A DNA stretch of 64,000 nucleotides, from positions 10,411,501-10,475,500 of the forward strand of contig CAJFCV020000005.1 of NCBI GenBank assembly GCA_904066235.2, read 5' to 3'. The translations under genes were made by a program, and so were the position numbers. This document shows positions 55,556-64,000 of the stretch, one piece after another; position 1 is the first letter of the stretch; every line of letters begins with the position of its first letter. Source of the stretch: Bursaphelenchus xylophilus (lineage: Eukaryota; Nematoda; Chromadorea; Rhabditida; Aphelenchoididae). The notes under the pieces were generated by a model. The model was not told the origin of the DNA and searched no databases. It was given only the letters and a program-made list of their open reading frames with translations.

Positions 55556-55757
55556 TAATCGCTAAAAAAATTTAGGTTGCGCTTTCCAGTAGCGGCCGAA
55601 AGATTTAACGATCCTGTTTTGTTTTTTAGAGAGCAGGCGGAATGAGGAGAGTCACAGAGACGAGAAAAAGGTTTGTATCGATAAATTTTTTGTTTTATTC
55701 ACGGAAAAAATCGATTTTTTATAGAGGAACTCTACGCTCGGACTTGAGAATTATTAA

Positions 55758-56080
55758 CAGGGGAAGTACCCCAAGTGCGACGCTTAGATTTTGATGAAAC
55801 TTGGCACAAATTTAGAATTATTTTTTCTAAAACATGTGCGACAATCCTAGCTCGCGCTTTGCAGAAACAACCGCGATTTTTAAATCGAAAATCGGCGAAA
55901 ATTTGACAATTTTTGCCAAACTTTGGCTCGAAAAGTTTCATATCTATTTCTACCGTAAAGGGAAATGTTTCCACGAAAAATCAATTTTTCGGCGCGAAAC
56001 TATTAGCAAACTTATGGCCAAAAAGTGTTTTTTCTCTCTGAACGCTCTCCACGCTTAGTGTACTCTCTCGGCGGCAAAAT
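55758..56080. mobile_element. Family C element, partial, reversed interior
   Basis: After TAA (55755-55757), ends CAGGGGAAGTACCCCAAGTG; the interior runs opposite to the 449-bp copies (AGCTCGCGCTTTGCAGAAAC first). The far end is lost. Confidence 0.7.
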
Positions 56081-56455
56081 GATTTCTCTAAATTTGACCA
56101 CCTTTCACCCTACTCAGTTTGTGTGCGTCACCTGTTCACACAAAGATTAAATTGCTTTACTGTACATGCAAAGAGAAGTACAAGCTTGCAAAGGAAGAAG
56201 TGATGATGAGAGCACGCCCATTGACAAAAATAAACCGCAAGTTTAACAATGTAAATACAAACTCAAAGACTACTTTTTGAGATCACTTTTTTTTAAGTTG
56301 TCGAGAACTCGACGCGAATTTTAAGCGGTCATGTAAAGGCTAGGAATGCGGGAAGTGTAAAGAACAAGTGAACGTAGAGTTGGCGTTCGTGATGTGGCAC
56401 GAAATGTAGCAAAAGGTGTAACAACGTACATGTACCGCAAGACGAAACATATAGT

Positions 56456-56696
56456 ATCAGACTGTCGGGAAAATAATGTGGATTTGTTGCAGCAAAGATC
56501 TCGCTTTGTCGTATTATTATGTGCCGCATTTTTCCGTCTTGTATGTATCAGCCTGTCGGGAAAATAATGAGCAAAATTCCCCTGTCCTAATCGTGTCGCT
56601 GAAATGGAAAGCAATTTAATTTCACTGCGACACAATTCATTTTCTCGGTGCCATTTTTGATGCGATAAAGTGCTCATTATTTTCCCGACAGACAGA
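56456..56696. mobile_element. Two abutting family B MITEs
   Basis: A GTGGATTT-subtype left end (56456 to about 56520) is followed by a complete main-subtype element at about 56548-56696 with ends TCAGCCTGTCGGGAAAATAA and TTTTCCCGACAGACAGA. Confidence 0.75.
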
Positions 56697-56705
56697 TGCT
56701 ACTAC

Positions 56706-56815
56706 TGAAAGAAAATTTCCTCAAGTGCAACGCTCAAATTTTCTTTAAATTTTGCGTACACTTCGGATATAGACCGCACATCAATTCCTGAAAATTTTAG
56801 CGCTTTTTTTGAGTA
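56706..56815. mobile_element. Family C fragment
   Basis: Starts TTCCTCAAGTGCAACGCTCA and continues to ATCAATTCCTGAAAATTTTA, matching the left 110 bp of family C. Confidence 0.65.
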
Positions 56816-57301
56816 ACCGGATGGCTTTGAAAGCTCGGCTAGCCCTAGGTTTAGAGGGATGCTGATCCTTCAAAATGTTATCAAAATTTTGATATCTCGT
56901 CTCAAAAACGAGGTATCGCAATTGGCGGGAAAAGTAAGGCGGTCCGAAACGGGCCTAAACGGGTCGGGTGGCCACCTCTGCTTTATTTAACGATCTTTAA
57001 TATCCTAAAGATCGTAAAATAGGTCAACTACATACGTCACGACTTGAAATCTGACCTAATTAAAATAATTCAGTAAATATTTTGAATAAGATATGGATCA
57101 TCCACTATTTCGGAAATTTTGAGTCCAAATTTCAGTAAAATACGTACCGTATACACTTGTTAAAGCGCTTTGACTGTAAAAAATCCACTCAAGAGAAGAG
57201 GCTAGCCACTTCATCCTTTAAGCCAGATGTTTTGCCATGCAGTTCTCCTGAACTCATTAATGTCTATTCGTCCCACATTTTTCCCATTTTTGGGATTGGA
57301 A

Positions 57302-57496
57302 ATCACAATGGTTTCTGTAAAGCGTGGGCTAGCAGTCTATACCGTCTCTTCGGAAAAAGGCATAACCGAGGTTTTTCAATTGCTGGAAACTCCGAAGTGC
57401 CCCGATTTGGCAGAGTACGAAGCAACTCAAGTCTTGTCTCTTTGCCAGCCGCTGCTGGTCTCGGATTGGTGTAATTATAGTCCTCAAGGGTCGTAG
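57302..57496 (+). other. Orphan exon-like frame
   Basis: An open frame with balanced composition runs from TMVSVKRGLAVYTV through LLETPKCPDLAEYE to WCNYSPQGS and stops at 57494-57496; a TGTAAAG acceptor-like site precedes it. It looks like a gene fragment, but I cannot name the family and no partner exon was found. Confidence 0.3.
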
Positions 57497-57606
57497 AAGA
57501 GGATCCAGAATCGTGGTTGTCACTAGGTAGCAGTGACCACCCATTTTAATTCATCCTACAGGGTAGTGTTTTCATACAAAACTACTGCTTTTCTGCCCAA
57601 AACTAA

Positions 57607-58055
57607 CAGGGGAAGTACTTCAAGTGTGACGCTCAGATTTTCTTTAAATTTTGCACACACATCGGGTATGGACTAAATATCAATTCCTGAAAGTTTTAGC
57701 TCGCGCTTTGCGGGCGCCGCCGAGATATTGAACGATTTTTGCCGCCGAGAGAGCACGCTCAACGTGGAGAGCGGTCAGAGAGAAAACCGCTTTTTGGCCA
57801 TAACTTTGGCAGTTTCGTGCGGAAAAATTTGATTTTTTGTAGAAACATTATTCTTTACGGTTGAAATAGGCATGAAACTTTTCGTGCCGAAATTCGGCAA
57901 AAAGTCCCAAATTTTCGCCGACTTTCGATCTAAAAATCTCGGTTGTTTCTGCAAAGCGCGAGCTAGGATTCCTGCATATATCTTGGAAAAAATTATTCTA
58001 AATTTGTGCCAAGTTTCATCAAAACCTGAGCGTCACACTTCAAGTACTTCCCTTG
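57607..58055. mobile_element. Family C element, full-length 449-bp copy 2
   Basis: TAA on both sides (57604-57606, 58056-58058). Same length and nearly the same sequence as 25716-26164. Confidence 0.87.
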
Positions 58056-58254
58056 TAAGCTATAAAACAGTTTTTTACAGGTCCGCATACGGTAAGGATT
58101 TTGTAAAAATCCTTACCTTTTTTCAAAGCCTACATACGGTAGGGATTTTATTGAAATTTGGCCCAGACTCTCCGAAATATGTGGGTTAGGAAAATTTGCT
58201 TACCTCATTCATAATCTGCTGAATTATATCAAGCTTCAATTCCAGATGTAGCCG

Positions 58255-58490
58255 AGGAATTCAACGATCTTCGAAGTTTCTAGAGACGGCCAAAAAGTGT
58301 TTTTCTCGGTGACCGCTCTCTGCGTTTCGCATTCTCTCTCTGCCGCAAAGATCGTTGAATATCTCTGCTGCGCCTACCAAGCTAGAGCTAAAACTTTTGG
58401 GAATTGATATGTGGTCTGTCCCTAAACCGCTTGCAAAATTTAAAAAAAAAATCCAAACATCGTATTTGCTTAGAGTACTTCCTCTGTAAG
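58255..58490. mobile_element. Family C fragment, inverted
   Basis: Contains the reversed GCCGC..GATCGTTGAATATCTC block and TTTTGGGAATTGATAT, ending TACTTCCTCTGTAAG, a decayed family C terminus. Confidence 0.65.
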
Positions 58491-58735
58491 CGAATTATGC
58501 TCTATGTAATTTACGGTCACCCTTTATTTTATCAAATTCTGTTTGCTCTACGTTAAAGACTTCCCAAATATTCTTGGTATTTTGGGATTTTCTCTCCCCC
58601 GAGCGTACTATTTTACATCTCCTCCCTCAAGGGGTTGGCCCAAAACATTCACGTTTCTTAATCCCTTCTGTAAAAGTGTGTCGCAGTTTAAACCCCTCAA
58701 CATCACGCGGAATTAACGTGCAATCAAAGCTCTCG

Positions 58736-58982
58736 TAAGGCGCACGTCAAAACAATTCTTTCAGAAAATTGAAAAAACAAGGAATCTCGGATCATTGATT
58801 TTTTTGCGAAGTGCCACAGAATTATCGAGCTTAAAAAATTATTTTCCTCTTCGAAAAAACATTTTTCTCGAAATTCTCTGGGAAAGTTTTCTTTTGTGAC
58901 TCGATAATTCAGCGACATTTCGTAAAAAATCAATGATCCGAGGTTCCTTGTTTTTTCACTTTTTCTTTGACGTGAGGCGCCA
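58736..58982. repeat. Hairpin element
   Basis: Arms share AACAAGGAATCTCGGATCAT with its complement and end near GGCGCACGTCAAA and TTTGACGTGAGGCGCC. Confidence 0.7.
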
Positions 58983-59825
58983 AAAATCGCTTTTTACAGC
59001 CAACAACAAACGCCTTGAAGGAATGGAAAAAGAACGGAGATAATTTTGTCCTACCTCACATCCGTTTATGATTACTGTCCGATGCAAAAAATTTTTTGTA
59101 ACAAAAAACGGATGTTTTCTTTGAGATTGGAAGCAGTACTGGTGCTTCCGGTATGTCGTCGGACTGGTTTTTGGCGTTTGCACTGTGCGAAGAACGTCAG
59201 GGTGCCAGAGACAGTAGATTAAAGCTTGCACCATGCAAAAAAGAAGAAATTGCACAGTGCAAAGAAAACTTTTGTTTTCGCACGGTGCGTGTCGCCGATT
59301 TCAGTCTGAACGACTTTCAGGAAGCAACAGACAACCTTTTTTTCCCCGCAGTGCCGATTTAGCCCAGCACACGTCAAAGTGAGGAGTCCAGTGAACGCAA
59401 TAGACTCTTCGCTATCGGTTTTTTGCACGTCGTCTTGATTTCACAGAGAGTCAGAGAAGAAACACACAAAAACATACTCTCTCGTCCCAAACATTCCCCA
59501 TTTCTTCCCTGACAAAACGTTTTTTCACGTTTTTTTGGCAATTTGCGCCAATCCGTTCACCGGACCGTTTTAGGTTATTTCAGTTTGACGTGCGGCGGCT
59601 CTCCGGAAGGAGTAGTAGTATCCGCCAAAACACCTTCCAGAAAAGAGATCGGGTTCTTCAATCACTCGTGAAAATAATGAAAACTATTTTCGCAAAAATT
59701 TTTTAATGGTAACCCCTAGACGACCTCCTCCCCAGAGCTATTGCGTCGTTACAAAGCAATTTATTTACTAGCAAAGAATGCCTAAACAAGCCGTGAAAAC
59801 AGAGACGTTGAACTCATTATTTTCC

Positions 59826-60114
59826 CGACACACGGCAGGTGTCCCAGGCTGCCCGCGAGAAACTTTTCAACACCCTCAAACATGCAAATTCCAGCCCCAT
59901 GACACAGTTGTTCCGGCCAAAAGAACCTCGGCTGGGGTGGTTCAAGCCTCGAGGAATGTCAGCAAAACATGGCACCGGGAAATACCAGACAACCCGTATG
60001 ACTCCCAACGCGTGTTCTACAAAATGTCACCAGATTATACTGTTTTTTCCTGGCAAAAAATGTTTTTACAGACTCTACACCAGCTCAAAATTTATGAAAG
60101 ATTTTACTTTTTAA
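59826..60114 (+). other. Exon-like fragment, unidentified
   Basis: Just after a family B right end, an open frame encodes VSQAAREKLFNTLKH, PKEPRLGWFKPRGM and SAKHGTGKYQTTR before becoming low-complexity and stopping at TAA 60112-60114. It may be a captured exon; the opening GTCCCAGGCTGCCCGC also matches the minisatellite at 53930-54375. Confidence 0.25.
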
Positions 60115-60423
60115 CCGCAAAGAACCATCAGAGAACAGCATCTTTTGGGTTCGTATTGAGTACTTCCCAAGAAAATACAAAGACAAAAATTGATACAGAC
60201 AATACTCTACACATTGTATATTCATCTTAAAACCCATTTAAAAATGGGATCAAATGGGTCCTGCGACGTCAATTTGACTATAAAATGAGCTACTGTCTAC
60301 GGAGACGGGGCCTACAAGTTGTTTACAGCCAACTCAAAACAATAAACCACAATGTTTACATATTTGATGTTTACATGTATGTATACTGTAAATAAAGACT
60401 ATGACAATCAGAATTATATTTTA

Positions 60424-60663
60424 TCAGTCACTCGGGAGCACAAAGTCGTTGTGTCGATCGCGTCGCTGACGTAAAAAGCAATTTGATTCTGTCGCGACAC
60501 AATTCATTTTCTCGGCGATTTTTGATGGGACACAGTACTCATTATTTTCCCGACAGACTGATAGCATCCTAAATACTCCCCTATATCTGACTACCTTTAA
60601 ACATGCCTAAAATTATTGGTCGTTAGATTGTATATAGTGCTCATTATTTTCCCGACAGACTGA
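60424..60663. mobile_element. Family B MITE plus a solo right end
   Basis: 60424-60563 is a copy with an eroded left end and right TTTTCCCGACAGACTGA; a second CATTATTTTCCCGACAGACT lies at 60642-60661 without a left partner. Confidence 0.7.
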
Positions 60664-61057
60664 TAGTATCTTTATATAAAGCACGTGGAAATGTCTTCGC
60701 TTATTTTTTCCGACTGATATAAGCGGTGATTCAAGTTTCAACTCTCAACTTTATTGCGCTAGACAAATTGCCTGTGCGCCATGATCGTCCGGTTCGGATT
60801 GGTTAGACACAGTAGGGACACGAAATTTATAATAAATGTTTTTTGTCCTATATTGGCCAATATAATAAACCCCCCAGTCCCGTTCAGCCCCCCCCCCCTT
60901 TTTTTGGTACGCACATTTTTCGATCGGCCTGGCCGAAAATTCAGAGGCGAGGTGGGGGTGACAAAAAGCCGTGCATTTTTAATAAGCGTACTCGTCCTTA
61001 CGGAAAGTAGCCGGCTTTAAAATTGGCGACGCACGTTAAACTGGGATAAGCTGAAAC

Positions 61058-62237
61058 TAGAGGTGGCAATCGGGCCGGGCCGGGCCGGTTTTTGCGGCCC
61101 GGCCCGCGGGCCGAAGTGACCAGGCCGGCCCAGGGCTTTTTCAAATTTGCTCAGGCCCGGCCCGGCCCGGCCCGGTGAAAGCCCAGGCCGGCCCGGCCCG
61201 GCCCGGTTTGGCCCGCTAATACAGAAAAGTTGGATAAAGATCTTTGCACTTTCTACTGGAAGTTCTTATGCTTTCCAGAAGGTTTTTACGTGCGTCTGCG
61301 CGGAATTAAAAGGTCTACAGTATGCGTCATAATTATAACCGCACTTTAAAAATGAGTGTAACTTTTGTGGTTGTGAATATAAATGTGTCATATTTGGCAC
61401 CAATGTGCATCAGTGTACAGAATATTGATATTCTGTGTTTTCATTAGACTAATAGCCAAAATTCGCAAGTGCGGTTATAATTTTGACGCACCGAAAAGTA
61501 CCAAAATTTTGGTTTTTGCAGCTTTTTTCTAAAATACGGAAACTCTTCAAAATAATTTTTTGAGACATCATTTCTAGTACACTGATGCACATTGGTGCCA
61601 AATATGACACATTTCTATTCATAATCACAAAAGTTACACTCATTTTTAAAGTGCGGTTATAATTATGACGCATACTGTAGTCGGATGACTGTGCAGGAAG
61701 CTAAAACTTACAATTAGACAAAAAGTTGGATTGTGTTAAATTTTTTAATCCTATAGGAAGTTAGAATATAAAAGTATGGACGTTATAAGGTACATGGTTA
61801 ACCAAAAACTGTTTAAACACTTTCATTTACATCAAGGAATCAAAATTACAGTGAAATTTTTAAATTTATCATAGAAAATTCGAAGATTTTTGCCCGACCC
61901 TTGCATATTTGGGTGGGATCTCACATATACATAATAAGTTACACATACATATACATAATTTTAAAAGGTAGTAAAACAGCGTATAAGTCAAAAAAAGATT
62001 TAATTTAATTTCCATCCATTCTACAAAGCATTTGTGCTTTATTTTGCTGGTTAGCATTAAAAATTTTTTACTTATCTACCTTCCGGGCCGGGCCGGGCCG
62101 AAAGTGTCGGCCCGGCCGATGGGCCGAAGCGGTTAGGCCGGCCCAGGGCTTTTTCAAATCTGCTCAGGCCCGGCCCGGCCCAATCACCGGGCCCGGCCGG
62201 GCCGGGCCGGGCCGGCCCAGCCCGATTGCCACCTCTA
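61058..62237. mobile_element. hAT-like non-autonomous element, copy 3
   Basis: 1,180 bp with 18-bp ends TAGAGGTGGCAATCGGGC and exact complement, flanked by the perfect 8-bp duplication GCTGAAAC (61050-61057, 62238-62245). GGCCCGGCCC runs fill both subterminal zones. No transposase frame. Contains a nested Tc1/mariner-type MITE at 61318-61677. Confidence 0.9.
61318..61677. mobile_element. Tc1/mariner-type MITE nested in hAT copy 3
   Basis: 360 bp, TA on both sides (61316-61317, 61678-61679), ends CAGTATGCGTCATAATTA and complement; arms about 120 bp, nearly identical, suggesting recent insertion. Confidence 0.9.
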
Positions 62238-62849
62238 GCTGAAACAGTCCGGTGAACGGATTGGCCATTTGTCAAAAAAAAAGACGCGAAAAAACTTTTT
62301 GTTGGAGAAGAAATGGGGAATTTTTAGGACGAGAGAGTACGTTTTTGCGCATCTTTTCTCTGACTTCTCTGTGAAATCTAGACGAAGAGTAAAAAACCGA
62401 TAGCGAAAAGTCTATTCCGGTCACCGGACTCCTCAGTTCGACGTGCGACATGTACTGTGAGGAACAAGTAAAAGCAACAAATTAGCGAATTAAGGCTAGT
62501 CGTTCCATAAAGTGTGTTGACATTTTTGGCAATGCAACTACTAAAGGACAGACTTCACGTCAAATATAGTGTCGTTGTTCCGCTTGATATTTCATCATAG
62601 CGTTAAACGTCTATAAGCCGGATATGTTTAAACCGACAAATCTATTCGTGGTTTGTCGCTGAGAGGACAGGCAACATTTCCGTTACGCTGTAGATGTTTT
62701 TAACATGTTAAGGTTAAAGCTTCCAGCTTGTCATGCAATTTGATTACGAAGGATGTATTACGGGGCTGGAGAGGCGGTAAAAAACGTCAGAGGCAAAAAT
62801 AGACAGAAGGTAAAAGGTAAAACTTTGCTATAAATTTTTGATGTAAATT

Positions 62850-62965
62850 ATGTCGGGAACGGCGCAAAAAAAAGAGAAAAGCAATTTGATTTTTTCGCGA
62901 CTCTATCCATTTTCCCGGCGGCGATGCGGTTTTCAATAGAAGGCTCATTATTTTCCCGACACGTA
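62850..62965. mobile_element. MITE family B, eroded copy
   Basis: Left ATTATGTCGGGAACGGCGC is decayed; right CTCATTATTTTCCCGACAC is clear. Confidence 0.65.
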
Positions 62966-63354
62966 CTTAAAAGCAAAGTGTGTGGAGAACAAAAAGCATT
63001 GTGAAAAAGTTCTCGGGCTTTAGTCAAATTTTTGCCATGTTTTCGATAACATTGGTCAATCAAAAAATTGGTCGCCTACTGTAATTGAGTTTTTCATGCA
63101 GTAAAACAAATAGATATAGAAATTTTACGTGGGAGAAGAGGATAAAAAACGCATGAATAGCGAAATCAATTATGGAGTGGTATGTGTAGCAGAAGTGGCA
63201 AACTTTCACCTATGCAATACAACGTAACAGACGTGGCTCTCGGGTCGGAACAAGGCCAGGCTTAATCGTTCTTACCGAACTTCTTTGGCCATGGCCGGAC
63301 CGACCGCCTCCAGTCGATCTGCGACTTTTGGCCTGGTCCGAAATTGAACCGCAG

Positions 63355-63690
63355 TACCGTACCTCATAGACGTCATATATGCAGAAACTGATCCCTACAA
63401 AGAAATTATCTTCCAGTCCTATCAGAGCCCAAAGCTGATGTTTGAAATCTGCTTCCAATTTTGGTTAATCATACAAAAGAAGCTTTGTATTTATCCCACG
63501 TATGTTGATATGTGTTTTTCTTGATATTCCGCCAACCGCTAAATGTACAGAGTAATATTATATAAGGAGTAATTACAGTAATCTTCCAAAGGCCACAGGT
63601 TACGTCGTGGAGTCCAAACCGGAACTTTTCGCTTCGCTTTTAAGCGGATTATCCGAACGTTCTCTGCCGCCTTATCAACACCAGACATAG
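63355..63690 (+). CDS. Possible 3'-terminal exons of an unidentified gene
   Basis: Two exon-like frames fit together: 63355-63463 (after AACCGCAG; encodes PYLIDVIYAETDPYKE, then SYQSPKLMFEICFQF; GTTAAT donor) and 63579-63690 (after AATTACAG; encodes NLPKATGYVVESKPE, then LLSGLSERSLPPYQHQT, stop TAG). The intron phase agrees (phase 2) and the amino-acid content looks coding. I found no certain upstream exon, and the opposite strand is also open over part of the first exon. I do not recognise the family. It could be the end of a small gene or a fragment left by rearrangement. Confidence 0.35.
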
Positions 63691-63751
63691 CTAAAAAAAG
63701 ACTTGTTTGGCACTGCAATTTTTTCTTGCGAAAAACTCATCTTGCCGTGTA

Positions 63752-64000
63752 CAGTGGGGGATCTGCTCCAGTGGCAAAAAACGGACCATTTTGTGTCCAG
63801 GAAGTATCAACAAAATGTGGCAAAATACCTCCCTCTCCAAGGGAAAAAATGCCGATTTCAAAAGCGCGTCCGATCTTTTTGTGAAGAAAAGGGCGTTTCA
63901 AAAAAGAAGTTTTTTTAGCTTGGAGAAGGAATCATTTTGCCACATTTTTGATGCTTTCCGGATGCAAAATCGTACGTTTTTTGCCACTGGATCAGGTCCG
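63752..64000. mobile_element. MITE family A, copy 8, cut by window end
   Basis: Begins CAGTGGGGGATCTGCTCC after TA (63750-63751) and reaches GGATCAGGTCCG at the window edge; only the last few bases are missing. Confidence 0.85.

Larger units (their letters stand above)
59340..62450. repeat. Large inverted repeat enclosing a 3-kb region
   Basis: About 59370-59575 and 62255-62445 are imperfect reverse complements (GGACGAGAGAGTA with TACTCTCTCGTCC; ACCGATAGCGAAAAGTCTAT with ATAGACTCTTCGCTATCGGT). Family-D-like pieces lie just outside (GCACTGTGCGAAGAA near 59177; AAAGTGTGTTGACATTTTTG near 62511), so this may be a large family D relative. It contains hAT copy 3. Confidence 0.6.
55401..64000. other. 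Repeat-rich gene-poor region, second part
   Basis: Contains family B MITEs, family C elements, a hAT-like element with a nested MITE, hairpins and a terminal family A MITE, listed separately. Unassigned stretches over 300 bp are 56090-56450, 56820-57150, 58490-58735, 59340-60420, 60570-61050 and 62450-62850; these are AT-rich with no supported gene. Exon-like pieces are at about 57302-57496, 59826-60114 and 63355-63690. Confidence 0.45.

Noticed and set aside
63201..63350. Spliced-leader or snRNA gene near 63216
   Set aside because: The region looks structured (GGCCATGGCC palindrome), but no SL1 core or snRNA-specific motif is present.

Overview
This window is nuclear DNA from a nematode; I cannot name the species. 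Genes are split by short phased introns with TTTCAG-type acceptors. One gene encodes a ground-like (Grl) protein, a hedgehog-related family known from nematodes, and other families fit a roundworm (several PiT phosphate carriers, SDR paralogues, large M1 aminopeptidases, JTB, RBX2). Introns and intergenic DNA are crowded with small inverted-repeat transposons. No bacterial, plasmid, phage or CRISPR features are present.

Layout. 1-917: last exon of a PiT phosphate transporter (+). 1049-2179: hAT-type element. 2212-2647: RBX2/RNF7 RING protein (+). 2762-4449: secreted proline-rich Grl protein (-). 4564-5164: JTB-like membrane protein (+). 5271-9383: SDR dehydrogenase 1 (-), whose third intron holds a nest of transposons. 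10784-13282: complete second PiT transporter (+). 13724-15195: SDR dehydrogenase 2 (+), same exon structure as SDR 1. 17257-19639: BED-finger, hAT-transposase-derived gene (+). 20442-25400: third PiT paralogue (+), intact as a gene but with degraded signature motifs. 26519-27749 and 28632-30118: tandem secreted galectin-like proteins with Pro-rich tails (+). 31665-50686: one 24-exon gene for a secreted protein with two complete M1 aminopeptidase units (+). 51458-52769: small secreted protein (-). 52770-64000: gene-poor, repeat-rich DNA with a few orphan exon-like pieces.

The PiT and SDR genes look like products of local duplication (PiT1, SDR1, PiT2, SDR2, PiT3 within 25 kb). The PiT proteins should carry phosphate with sodium across membranes, although PiT3 has lost residues thought essential. 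The galectin-like proteins, the double M1 enzyme, the Grl protein and the small 106-residue protein are all predicted to be secreted.

At least eight mobile-element families can be separated by termini and target duplications: three hAT-like GGCCCGG-rich elements (8-bp duplications), two abundant TA-flanked MITE families (one with about 30 copies or fragments), two families flanked by 3-bp TAA/TGA, a TTAA-flanked fold-back, a CAC-ended fold-back with a 5-bp duplication, and GCACAGTGC-rich elements. No obviously undescribed pathway emerged. The best leads are the degraded PiT3, the domesticated hAT protein, the tRNA-like cores in two related palindromic elements, the GCACAGTGC and inverted TGCGGGCA arrays, and the galectin-like/Pro-rich proteins.

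All gene models were built by hand from frame, splice-site and phase consistency; homology calls rest on remembered family motifs and no search was run.
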